From Sarcocystis neurona (Eukaryota > Apicomplexa > Conoidasida > Eucoccidiorida > Sarcocystidae), in NCBI GenBank assembly GCA_000727475.1, contig KL647295.1, positions 112,839 to 176,838 on the forward strand: a stretch of 64,000 bases of DNA, written 5' to 3'. Under the pieces are notes generated by a model. It saw only the letters and a program-made list of their open reading frames with translations. It searched no databases and was not told the origin of the DNA. How positions within the stretch are numbered: position 1 is the first letter of the stretch; each line of letters begins with the position of its first letter. The position numbers and the translations under genes are program-made. Below, in pieces: positions 23,901-32,648 of the stretch.

Positions 23901-26463
23901 TTCTTCTTCCTTGTGAATGTTCTGCGTGGCTGTTTCTCGAGTGCTGCTTCACGGGCTGTCGCTCGTGCTGCAGCTGCTGCTTTTCCTCGCCTGCGTCGGC
24001 TGGGGAATACCTGGACAGGGCTCTGTGCACAGTTGGTGGTGTCTCAGAGTTATCTGCTGCGGCTCTCCTGTGCAGTGCCACCTCCCCCTGCCGGGCACCA
24101 CGCCCTGGTGGGCAGACGTGAGGGCTACACACCAAGGTCCTGCTGCTGGTTGGCAGCCGCAGTTGCCGGCGATACTCCTCGTTTGCGATTCGTCTTTCTC
24201 TGCATGTATGCAGTATCTCGCTCTCAGTCGGCGTGCTAGCTGCCAAGCAGCAGCGCACCTCTCCCCACACATATGTACATGTGTGCATATACGTCCCAGC
24301 TGAAAGATTTTCACCGGTGGGTCAGTTATATAAAAACTGCGGCTGCGTGTTCGTAGAGAGACTGGTGCATCTCCTGCCTGAGTTGTGGTTTCCGACGTAG
24401 TAGAAGGGCGCCCTGCTGCTGCTGTTGCCGCAGCAGGGGCGTTTCTCCCCGCGCTCTCTTCTCTGTCCTGCCGGTGCAGGGGGGGGAGGACACAAGCTGT
24501 GGTGCGGGTGGGAAAAGCTGATAATTCGACTGAACTACCGGCGCTTGAAGGAAGAATCTGTTGTGAAGATCTAGCAGCCGAGTCCGGCTGGGTGTCTGTG
24601 TCCTACTTCCTGTATGACACGGCGTGAAATACTCCCTCAGACGTGCGCTTGCTGAGTGCTGAGCTACACACACAGGCGTGTGGCCCGTTTGGGGTGTACG
24701 CACACCGCAACAATGCGCACAGGTGGGGTGTCTCCTGAAGGGCATCAAGCGAGACGAAGTGAAGCGCGGCATGGTGCTGGGAGCGCCCGGCTACCTAAAA
24801 ACGTTTAAGAAGTTTGAGTCCGATTTGTACGTGCTAAAGGAAGAGGAAGGAGGACGCAAGAAGCCTTTCTTCTCCCACTACAGGCCGCAGGCCTTTATCC
24901 GCACCGGCGACGTGGCATGCACCATCACGCTGCCCGAGTCGACAGAAATGGTAACAGAACACGTACAGAAAAAAAGTAGTTGACGTTGGGATACCCGGTC
25001 GACAGGCTGGGGTAACTCCTAAGAAAGCCATCTTCCGCAACGAAGGAGAGAGAGGTTCAGGACAAGAGTCTACCTGCACGACCTCTGGATAACTTTGAAG
25101 GAAAAACGTGATAGATTAGAGACCGGTATCTTGGTCGAGGTACATATATATATATATGTGTATATGCCAACACAGGCAGAAGTAGTAGACGCACACAGTC
25201 ACCCGCCGCCGCAGCTGCAGCAGCGTCAGTTACAGCCGCAGCTGCCGATGCAGAGCTGCTGCAGCAGCACCAGGGTCAGCAATAGCACAGGCGGCAGCAG
25301 CAGCACAGGCGGCAGCAGCAGCACAGGCGGCAGCAGCAGCAGGAGTCGGCGCGAAGCAGCAACGGAGAAGAACGGCAGCAGCGCCCAAGCAGCAACTTCT
25401 TCGGCAACGACAGAGGCAGCAGGACGGTAGCGTTAGTTTTTCTCACAAGCAGCATCACAGCAGCCATTGTGCTAAATCCGAAAGGCCAGCACCAACAGCA
25501 ATGTAAGAAGGCAGCGACTAAATTGTCCAACCTCTATAGATATATGTGTATTAGTATATGTTGTCTGTGTATGTGTGTGTACATATATATATATATATGT
25601 TGTAACATGGAAGGATCTACCTATCCGTCTGGGACTTGTTTTTTGCGTCTCTCTCCCTCTCTTTGTGTCCGGCTCTCTCCTCCCGCACGCCCTCTCTTTA
25701 TTTGCTTATCCTTCCATACATATATCGATAAATTCACATTCTTTTGTGGGCCACTGATGCGACTATATCTGTTATCAAGTTTTTTCTACATGAGAACGAA
25801 AACGTCTAATCAAAGGGCCCATTAGACGGATGCGTCCACCTAGGAGCACCCTTTCTTTCCATATTACTACACATGTACGCATGCATATATGCATACGTGC
25901 ATAGAGGCAGAGTGATACATGTGCCTGTACGTTGTCGGAGGCCCGTCCGGTGGATGTACTTGTGCAAGCGTCTTCCTGTCTCTCTCTGTTTCTCTTTCTG
26001 TCTCACTCTGTGGAGTTTGAAGCATCTGGACACGCTTTGTGGCGGCATTGACTCGTGGTGTTTTCTCTCCAGCAACCCCTCCCTTCGCTTCGGTGTGTGT
26101 CTTACTAACTCACGACGTGTCTGTATATGTGCCTGTCTGCTGTATAGGTCATTCACTGCCTACAGTACTCTCTCCTACGCTACATTTTCATATTCACCTT
26201 TTTTCCCATGTGCGTCTGGGTGTTGTGTCTGTAAATTTCTTTCTCTCTCTGTTCCCGTAGTGTTTGTGTGCCGGTGACATGCTGCTGCTGCTGCTGGGGC
26301 GGGGCTGGTGCTGTACTGCCTGCAGGCGATGCCTGGGGACCGCGTGAGCTGCACCGTCGAACTGCTTCACCCCATCGCGCTGCATGAGGGCCTGCGCTTC
26401 GCTCTGAGAGAAGGAGGGAAGACTGTCGCCTCTGGAATCGTTACGAAGACGCTTAAAGACTAG
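11087..26463 (+). CDS. Mitochondrial elongation factor Tu, six exons (whole gene)
   Basis: This GTPase delivers aminoacyl-tRNA to the ribosome. It is nuclear-encoded and probably acts in the mitochondrion, since apicomplexan plastids encode their own tufA. Joining 11087-11950, 13389-13601, 16741-16825, 22120-22277, 24723-24950 and 26326-26463 gives 561 residues. All junctions are GT-AG and in phase. The start chosen is the ATG at 11087, because [19 protein letters not shown] is Ser/Arg-rich and transit-peptide-like. The frame is open back to 9551, so a longer Ser/Gln-rich N-terminus is possible. A Gln-rich spacer of about 100 residues precedes the GTPase core. Motifs seen: GHVDHGKT (179-186), RGITI (about 222), DCPGHADY (244), NKMD (299-302) and GSALKAL (336-342). 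SIPGKGTV and AMPGD resemble mitochondrial more than plastid EF-Tu. Length from the core to the C-terminus (about 395 residues) matches bacterial EF-Tu. Confidence 0.95.
13157..13378 (+). repeat. Direct repeat copy A flanking EF-Tu exon 2
   Basis: This copy begins CGTAAATATATTC, continues TGCTGTAGTGGAAAGAGAAG, and ends in GTGGCTCTCTGCACGTAT with (TG) sequence. It is about 85-90 percent like copy B by eye. It sits at the 3' end of intron 1. Confidence 0.85.
13389..13601 (+). CDS. EF-Tu exon 2: G4 and G5 motifs
   Basis: Seventy-one codons run from [14 protein letters not shown] to AIKQLMQ, between the acceptor TTGTGTAG and the donor CAG|GTAAGG, phase 0 on both sides. It carries the guanine-specificity motif NKMD and the GSALKAL loop. 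It is flanked by a direct repeat of about 220 bases (13157-13378 and 13623-13846). Confidence 0.95.
13623..13846 (+). repeat. Direct repeat copy B flanking EF-Tu exon 2
   Basis: This is the second copy of the exon-2-flanking repeat. It starts just inside intron 2, 22 bases after the exon 2 donor. Shared landmarks in order are GTAAATATATTC, CTGCTGTAGTGGAAAG, GTCTCTCCTTCCCTCTGTGT, GTGTGTGCTCCTGCTTGTGT and GGAAGTGGCTCTCTGCACGT. Confidence 0.85.
13931..14149 (+). CDS. Exon-like island inside EF-Tu intron 2, unknown protein
   Basis: The frame encodes [18 protein letters not shown], then [15 protein letters not shown] and [15 protein letters not shown], ending at donor GG|GTATCT. An AG precedes it at 13929-13930. 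The same frame upstream (13870-13920) reads [14 protein letters not shown] and is then closed by a TGA at 13922-13924. That implies either an intron, a lesion or coincidence. Composition is unlike the flanking GA-rich DNA, which begins about 20 bases after the proposed donor. Confidence 0.3.
14168..14358 (+). repeat. Purine-rich GA tract in EF-Tu intron 2
   Basis: Almost every base is A or G on the plus strand, with sparse C (AGAGAGAGACAGCGGGACAC type). The tract is complementary in composition to the pyrimidine tract at 14595-15170, so the two form an inverted homopurine/homopyrimidine pair. Confidence 0.8.
14595..15170 (+). repeat. CT-rich minisatellite in EF-Tu intron 2
   Basis: Many imperfect copies occur of a unit of roughly 35-40 bases, TCTCTCTCTGTCTTTTCCTC followed by TCTGTATATATCTT. 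ORFs over it are Leu/Ser/Tyr repeats and are not coding. Confidence 0.85.
16250..16413 (+). CDS. Exon-like island inside EF-Tu intron 2, unknown protein
   Basis: Fifty-four open codons plus one base at each end lie between acceptor GCGTGTGCGCAG and donor GTAG|GTGAGG. The product includes [18 protein letters not shown] and [19 protein letters not shown], a normal mixed composition with no repeats. Its entry phase matches the end of the upstream island at 14149 and its exit phase matches the next island (17171). It is on the same strand as EF-Tu and lies between EF-Tu exons 2 and 3. It could be part of a nested or interleaved gene, an alternative exon, or a decayed gene. No family was recognised. 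Confidence 0.35.
16741..16825 (+). CDS. EF-Tu exon 3: end of GTPase domain and hinge
   Basis: This 85-base exon is too short for ordinary ORF detection. It encodes [17 protein letters not shown] and then [11 protein letters not shown] plus the first base of a Gly codon. It aligns without gaps to the bacterial segment ending in SYIPEPER. The acceptor is TTACGTATAG. The donor is GTTCGC, which is weak. The Gly codon is completed by GT at the start of exon 4, restoring SIPGKGTV. Confidence 0.93.
17171..17229 (+). CDS. Exon-like island inside EF-Tu intron 3
   Basis: This 59-base island lies between acceptor CTTCCTCTGCTGCAG and donor CGT|GTATGT. In the phase set by the island ending at 16413 it reads [20 protein letters not shown] further phase-0 island follows at 17333 after ATTCCAG ([14 protein letters not shown]). 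Together with 13931-14149 and 16250-16413 this makes a phase-consistent chain that straddles EF-Tu exon 3. The short length makes chance plausible. Confidence 0.25.
17531..18010. repeat. ~60-75-bp minisatellite in EF-Tu intron 3
   Basis: Around eight diverged copies contain GCTACATAGAGAG, then TTTGAAGTGTCTATATTATC and GATGCATATACATATG. The copies near 17540, 17585, 17661, 17722, 17830, 17900 and 17970 are easy to align. A (CTAT)n tract follows at 18010-18050. Confidence 0.75.
18560..19110 (+). repeat. (TG)n/(TATG)n variant microsatellite, intron 3
   Basis: Dense GTATGTGTGTACGTATG-type sequence fills this stretch. ORFs on both strands consist of Val-Cys-Tyr or His-Thr-Tyr repeats. Confidence 0.85.
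19110..19530 (+). other. Long open island in EF-Tu intron 3, possibly coding
   Basis: One plus-strand frame runs without a stop from the microsatellite edge to 19532 and has an ordinary composition: [49 protein letters not shown] and [13 protein letters not shown]. Overlapping frames are also open but are Cys- or Pro-rich. No domain was recognised. A downstream island (20743-20814) reads [18 protein letters not shown] and ends in TAG after a CCGCAG acceptor, which could be a terminal exon. Evidence is limited to open frame and composition. Confidence 0.25.
20880..21860 (+). repeat. Splice-acceptor-like minisatellite in EF-Tu intron 3
   Basis: About nineteen copies of the core AGC(G/A)TTTACAGGCTCTCTCT are spaced about 35-60 bases apart and separated by TGTATACATATATA-type sequence. 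Cores are visible near 20884, 20919, 20961, 21112, 21151, 21300, 21341, 21381, 21450, 21502, 21546, 21594, 21739 and elsewhere. Several copies are mutated (TTTGCAG, TCTAGAG). The core resembles a 3' splice site. Confidence 0.85.
22120..22277 (+). CDS. EF-Tu exon 4: domain II, first part
   Basis: The exon starts after TTTTTTGTTCAG with GT, completing Gly, and then reads [18 protein letters not shown] through [15 protein letters not shown]. The donor is CAG|GTGCGT, phase 0. The GTVATGRVE beta-barrel start and the EMFRK segment are diagnostic of EF-Tu domain II. Confidence 0.95.
24723..24950 (+). CDS. EF-Tu exon 5: domain II end and domain III
   Basis: Seventy-six codons run from [16 protein letters not shown] through [16 protein letters not shown] to ESTEM, between acceptor GCGCACAG and donor ATG|GTAACA. 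HYRPQ and FIRTGDV are the conserved domain III tRNA-contact region. Reading through the donor would stop after ten more codons, so splicing is required for a full-length protein. Confidence 0.95.
25283..25345 (+). repeat. 18-bp tandem repeat in EF-Tu intron 5
   Basis: Three and a half copies of CACAGGCGGCAGCAGCAG lie inside a CAG-rich stretch (25200-25430). Confidence 0.85.
26326..26463 (+). CDS. EF-Tu exon 6: C-terminus
   Basis: Forty-five codons and TAG follow acceptor CTGCCTGCAG. The product reads [17 protein letters not shown], then [17 protein letters not shown], and ends TKTLKD. This is the normal EF-Tu C-terminus, with none of the extension found in some animal mitochondrial homologues. 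Confidence 0.95.
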   Translation, partial: AMPGDRVSCTVELLHPIALHEGLRFALREGGKTVASGIVTKTLKD

Positions 26464-27900
26464 CGTTCTGTTGTACTAACCGGCTAGAGTCAGGACCTCG
26501 TCTGTCTCTGTGCATCCACATATGTGTGTATGTATGTATGCGTGCATGCATATATGTATGTATGTATGCATTTTTGTATGTACGTATGTATATGTACGGA
26601 TGGAGGAGCACACACCAACAGAGGCACCCGTTCTTTATCTCTCTCTGCGCGTCATGCCTGTATGTAGGTGTACGTTTGTAGGTACACATATAGATATGGG
26701 CCAGTTGTAGCTAGTACGTGAGCATATTCCGCAACGACTTGCGCAGAAGATTGGGCATTTGATGAGAGAAACAAGTAAACAAAGTTTCAGCTGAGGCTTG
26801 TGACATATTGCCCCCAACCTTCAGTTTCCGGTGACGTATCTGTTGAAACACAACAAACAAAATATACGTGTACAGGCGTGTGGACGCCTACACGACCCCA
26901 GGCGTGTACGTTTGTATTGAGCCGTTGTACGAGCTACGTACGCGTCTTTATTCGTCCGCTTGTGTAATAATAGTTGTCACACGTGGTCAAATATATATAC
27001 GTATGGACATATGTGTGCGTGTTTGTATGCGTATGTCCACATTACATGTGGAAATTATTGACTGTCCATATGCACGCGTGGACGCGCTACGCCAGGGCCT
27101 GTGCTTGACCTTGACGGCAGCAAAGGCTGCTGCTTCTGGGATTTATTCCGGTCGTATCAGAGTGCGGAAGACAGCAACTTGCGGTATAGTCCTAAAGTGC
27201 GGAAGACAGCAAGTGTCAATCAAAGATTGCCTACAGACTTGTACCACTACGTACAAATGGCTTGTACTTCTTATACTTCAACGCGTGGTGCAGCGAAAGA
27301 TTTCCTGTAGACGCGCAGTGGTGGAGTGTCACTGCTGGCGTCGAAATTCCGGACGTTTCTGCTCGCTGCTGAAATTCGGCAGGGAGAGCGACAGGAGATT
27401 CACACCGATGTTTCTCTCTGTATGTTTTTTGTACGTGTGTGTAGAAAAGAGGGAGCTTCTCTCTTCCGTTCTTTCTTTGTTGTACTATCTGCTAGTGAAC
27501 TTCACGTCCATTCTTTCTTACACTCGGTGTACAGTAGTGGACGTCTCCTCTGTGTGCATTTGTATGTCGTCCACGTTTTCCCATTCTTTCTTCCTCATCC
27601 CCTCTTGGTCAATTCCTTTCTTTTGTATACTCTCTATAGACGACTCTTTCTTATAGTCAGTACGTGTGTATCACTCTTTCTTTCTTACCCAGCATGTGTT
27701 GGATACGCATATTTTTAATGACCACGTGCGTCGCAGGGACAGGAGAGCGTACCTGCCGCACAAGGTGTGGAGGACAGGTGCGTCTCCGCCCGCCCATACG
27801 TCTGGGCCACCGGTCTTTGGTGTCGTTGTAGAGCGTAGATGCGGGGAGGGAACACGTGTAGGTCTGTATCTTAGTGCTGAACTATGCGACAAATATATAT
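26464..27900. other. Downstream flank of EF-Tu, no supportable gene
   Basis: A TATG/GTAT microsatellite (26515-26600) is followed by ordinary sequence. A 262-codon frame (26868-27656) has no early ATG and is rich in Cys, Val and Arg with no domain. A small direct repeat, GTGCGGAAGACAGCAA, lies at 27162 and 27199. No polyadenylation signal can be assigned with confidence. Confidence 0.5.
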
Positions 27901-27912
27901 CTTTTTAAATGT

Positions 27913-28455
27913 GCGCACACTCCTTTGGTATGAAAGCCTTTATTATTAGACGTCGAGGCACAGCCGGGTATACACTGGCCGCGGGCCGCTAGTTGGGCTT
28001 TTTAGATCTGTACACATTCGTTTACTATGAAATCTGCTATTATGCACAGCCGGGTATACACTGGCCGCACGCCGCTAGTTGGGCTTTCTAGGTGTGTGCA
28101 CACTCGTTCAATATAAAATATTAAAAGCACAGCCGGGTATAGGCTGATTGCAGGCCGCCACTAGGAATTCTTTGGTGTATACGCATACGTTTACTGTGAA
28201 ACCTCTTATTTTTAGACGTCGAAGCACAGCCGGGTATAGGCTGATTGCAGGCCGCTACTTGGGCTTCTTTGATGTATACGCATTCGTTTACTGTAAAATC
28301 TCTTATTACTAGACGTCGAAGCACAGCCGGGTATAAAGTGATTGCAGGCCGCTAGTTGGGCTGCTTTCATGTATACACTTTCGTTTAGTATGAATTCTTC
28401 ATTAGACGTCGGAGCGCAGCCGGGTATAGACTGGCTGCAGGGCGCGAGTTGAACA
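27913..28455. repeat. Six-copy 83-97-bp tandem repeat
   Basis: The core CACAGCCGGGTATA recurs at about 27959, 28045, 28128, 28225, 28322 and 28415 (the last is CGCAGCCGGGTATA). Each core is followed by a TGATTGCAGGCCGCTAGTTGGGCT-like stretch and, about 60 bases later, by CGTTTACTGTGAAATCTCTT. Most copies are preceded by TTAGACGTCGA. A partial copy leads in from 27913. This is not microsatellite DNA. Confidence 0.95.
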
Positions 28456-28519
28456 ACTGCGTCTTTTAATGGATGGGTGCGCATCTCCTGCTTCTCAGAG
28501 GTAGTACCCTGCACGAAAT

Positions 28520-31500
28520 TTCTACGCGTCTGGCTCTATACTGGCGCCGTCATGCACGTAAATCCGTTTTTTTTTCCCTAGTGGTCTCCACAACAAATGC
28601 CTCGTTCGCACAGCACACTTCTTAGAATTAGCTTTCTTATTTCCACCGTCAGCTGCGGAACAGAGACGTCCGCCATCCACTTTTCTTCACATTGTCTACT
28701 TCACATCCCATGCGTTAGAGAAATGGTTCGTCTCTATAAAAAGAGTTTGAACACTCCGGCACACCTTGTCTGCCAGGAGGCAGCGCTCCTCTCAGTGACT
28801 AGTCAAGTGCCTTGACGTTGCCACAGAATGTTGTGTATAAATGCTTCTACGGAGTAGACTTCTTCCCCTCTGCCGTGTTATACGTGATTTGATTCGTCAC
28901 TCCGCAGTCCTGTGACTCACGTAGGACCTGCTTCACATTCTAGATTCCCGTAAAAGCGCTACGTGTTGTGTACTACGTACGTCACCGGACGTAATTATTC
29001 TAGTTGCTGCTGTGCATACTACCACTACACGGAGTAATTTCCACGTAATTTCCCGTACGCGTCGTAACTACGCCATGTCGCTGTCCACACTAAATAGTAC
29101 ACTAAGAGACACCTCAACAAGAAGGCCATTTTCTCGTTGGCGGGTTCTCGAGACCGTATCCTCGTCCTCCGTTATACAATTTCCACATCATACACATCAC
29201 ACAGTTAACGCTTCGCCACGTGCTTCGTCTCAAATTTTTCCATCTACAGTTAGTCCCCCTAATATACTCTCGTCTTACGTAGTACGATACGAGACACACG
29301 AAGAGCTCAACATCTATTACATCATCCGCACAACATGCACAACGTCTTCCCTTGGTGTGCGCCACGTAATATTCTACAATCTTTACAGCAACCTGCTAAC
29401 AAATATGCGTTCACAAGTACGCGTACCATTTTGATCGTTCAAACCCAGCAGTGCATAGCTTTGCAGGCGGTTGATTTTACATGCCACAGTTTACGTTGTT
29501 CACACTCAGCATTGCACAACATTGCAGGTGGCTTATTTCATACGCCGCAATTCACAGCTACACATGTGGTGCACACATGGACAAAATGTCTGGCTTGTCT
29601 TCAGCTACACGAAGTGAAGAGCTGAAGAACCCCCACTACTTGATGTGTTCGCGGTACACTGTCAATCCAAGTGCTTCAACAGAGGCGCTACATAAACGTG
29701 TGCAGCATATCTACTCACAGGTTGTATCTGTATGTATAAATAGTTACGTGATGCACAAAACGTATGAGATCTACGCCAGCTGTCACGCTCCATGTAGCTT
29801 CGAGCAATAGAGTACTGTTGCTTGTGTGTGCGCGAACGCTGGCGCACTAGAGGGGGCAGCGAACAGCTGCCGCCGCAGCCTATCTCCTCTGATATTTTCA
29901 ATTAACTTTTCAAAGTTTTCTACATTAACCGAATGCGTTTGTGTGCACACGTGTGTATCCAGACATCTTGCTCCGCACAGCGGATGTTCGTGAAAATCCC
30001 CTGTTCACTACAAACCGGCAAGTAGACCTTCCTTTCGGCCCCTGCAATTACGTAGATGTAGATGTATATCAGTACACCTGTATATATACGTCTATATATA
30101 CATATATGTGCGACATCGAGAACGTCCGTGTATTACCAGCTTCTAAAGCTGTACCCATGAAACGTCGTTCGGCCAGCGCTACGCGACTTATCCTGGACCT
30201 ACAAAGACATCGCATACAGGTGATGCTGCGTTTAATCTACTAGCGCTCACCGAAGGAGCGGCACCAGCAGGAACCTCCGCATTGGTTGATGCTGCATTCA
30301 CTCAACAGCAAGAGGTCACGGGTAGCTAACGCTACTGTGCGAGTTTGTCATCACTTCTTCAACTGACGGCTTTTCGATGCAAATATCTCAAGCTGCGTTT
30401 ACTACGTCCGAGTGATGCAATTGCAGCACGCGAATCGTGAGCACCTTGTGGTCCGTCTTAGTGTGGTCTGCTTAAAGCAAACCAGCTAGTGCTGCGTGAC
30501 TCAAATCACTTATCACAGCAGCCGCAGACCCTCCTCTGCTGCTGGCACAGTGCCACCAGAGTGTGTGGCACTGCGGCGGAACCAGCGGGGCCTGCACGCT
30601 TTTTATGCCGAGTTACCAGCACGAAGCACTAGGGGATCCTCCGTCTTTACTGTCCACGGGGAAACGACAGTTGTTACCTTTTCATGGCAGTGCGTCGGCT
30701 CCGCTACCGCGTCCTAGCGGTCACGCTACCCTTACTCATACAGACAATACACATACGTGTCTGCAGTGGAGCAGCAGCAGTGCCTCAACTATGCTTGCTG
30801 AGTGTTCAAAACGCGCCAACAGGAGCACGCAAACGCAGATGTCTATCTCTTTGCTAAGTCGCTGTCGGCAGGACAAGCACCCATTCTGCAAAGCGTTTAC
30901 ATAGGGAGACTGCCCAACGCGGTAAAAATATGTGCGCGGTTACGATGTAAGCTCTGCCCGCGTTACGCGCCCACCAGCGGAAGGGAGACGCTTGACGCCG
31001 TCTGCATCAAGCAACAACACTAGCATAGTCCCGACTGTGCGGAAGAGAGTCCTTCGCGTGTCCTCGGGCATCAGGTTCTACCAACAGCAGCAGCAGTGCA
31101 GCTGCAAACGTGTGACGGCCGGTCCGAAGCAGGGCCACCGTGAAAAAGGAGAACGCGCTGTCTTTCCGTTCACTGCCGCAGCAGCAGCAGCGCCACGCGT
31201 TGTCTCGGTAGCTTCATCACCCGCATCAGCGAGTGCTGCGCACACACGTCGAACTGTACACATATATACACATAGATATGCATTTATATATATATATATT
31301 GAAATAGACTTTGAAGCTCGTATACGTCAAGATGAACCATTCGGTTCTGCACGTATACGTGATAGCAGCTACAGCTGCCAAGACAGTCATGCAGATACAG
31401 CACCAGCCGCACAGAAATCCCGGCTTATTTCACTGCTGGTCGCCGCGTCGCTTCGCCAGGGTGACTATTTATATCTCTAAATGTGCGTACGTGCCCAGAA

Positions 31501-31520
31501 GAGTCAACAAATGAGTACAC
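28520..31520. other. Repeat-poor block without a supportable gene
   Basis: Complexity is normal. The longest ATG-initiated frame is 29012-29434 plus (140 codons, Ser/Thr-rich, no domain). A diverged 62-base duplication lies at about 29450-29575. No RNA gene, transposase or long terminal repeat was recognised. Confidence 0.5.
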
Positions 31521-31864
31521 GTTTGACGTGGTATAGATATATGTGTATATATATAGAGAGAGACAGAGACGCATAGAAGCTCGCAGTACCGGTTTGTATG
31601 ATTCCACTTGAATATCTTATCTACCTGTCTCTCTCTCTCTCTCTATATATATATAAATATATATATATATCTGGATAACACGTAATACGTATACATATTT
31701 GTGGACATGTCTATACACCAACGCACAGCCAGAGATATAGATAGTCTTGCGAAATAGATGCTTGGTACGCAGTGAGCAAGACCACGCTCGCAAAGGCCTA
31801 CATGCACTGATACAGATAGATAGATACCTATGTACGTATCGGTCTCTCTATCTGTTCGTCTGTC

Positions 31865-32100
31865 TGCCTGTGTCTCTGTGTATGGTCCGCGGATACTCAT
31901 ACGTACGTACACGGGTATACACATACAAGGTGTGTGCGATGTGTCTATTTTTTGTGTTCTCTCTTCCTGTTGCCTATCTATCTCTTCGTCTCTCTCTCTC
32001 TGTATGTATAGTCCGTGGATATTCGTACGTACATACGTATACACACACAAGGTGTGTGCGACGTGTCTATTTTCTGTGCTCTCTCTTCCTGTCTTCATTC
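31865..32100. repeat. ~126-bp tandem duplication
   Basis: Two copies share GTCCGCGGATACTCATACGT (second copy GTCCGTGGATATTCGTACGT), then ACACAAGGTGTGTGCGA, GTGTCTATTTT and GTGCTCTCTCTTCCTGT. The copies are offset by about 126 bases. Confidence 0.85.
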
Positions 32101-32432
32101 TCTTCCCCGCTTTTGTCCCTTTTGCGTCTTTCTTCCTCTCCTCCTTTTTCCATGTTTTCCTCGAAATGCCTCCACATACGCGTAAGTACACATACGCTAC
32201 ATATATACGTCTAAACGAGGGAGAAAAGCGCTCGTGGCGGGTGAATCGGGTGCATACTCACTGCGCACGTGAATGTGTAGCTAGGACTTCCTGCAGTTCT
32301 TCGTAAAGAGACTTTTACTTATGCCCATCTGTGAATCAACCGGTAGACACCTCTGCATACGAGAGTCTGCTCCAGTTTGATAGATAAGAGGACAAGCGTA
32401 GGTAAGCTCGTGCACTGTATGTGCATCGCTGT

Positions 32433-32648
32433 CTACACATGTATGAATGACCACGCCCGCACCCCACATGAGCACAATCCGTCCCTACTACACGGGAGGC
32501 GCAGCAGCACACAGGCGAATCGTCTGTCCTCAGAGTAGCCCCGCTCCGCTCCGTGCTTGCGCCTGTAATTTTGCAGGCGTCCGTCTTGGCGTCGTTTCAG
32601 TCTTACACGCGTATAAAGCCGTGAGCAGCGAAGAAAAAGGGCCCACAC
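32433..32648 (-). CDS. GRAM-TLDc gene last exon
   Basis: After a pyrimidine-rich acceptor (TTCTGCGCCTTCTTCGAGGG...CATCAG) the frame reads VWALFLRCSRLYTRVRLKRR and runs 71 codons to TAG. AFQ joined to VWAL restores the family-typical end of TLDc (hEVWGh). The basic tail is not conserved in families I know. A GTAAGA inside it (LYTR|GTAAGA) could be a further donor. The preceding intron is 2,884 bases. Confidence 0.65.
   Translation of the reverse strand: MWALFLRCSRLYTRVRLKRRQDGRLQNYRRKHGAERGYSEDRRFACVLLRLPCSRDGLCSCGVRAWSFIHV

Noticed and set aside
22910..24310. Several open frames in EF-Tu intron 4
   Set aside because: Frames are open on both strands with Cys- and Pro-rich composition. No consistent splice chain was found, so they are not listed as exons.
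26868..27656. 262-codon plus-strand ORF
   Set aside because: It starts at GTG with no early ATG, is Cys/Val/Arg-rich with no domain, and runs through imperfect repeats.
27913..28455. CRISPR-like array
   Set aside because: The tandem units are continuous with no variable spacers, and the genome is eukaryotic.
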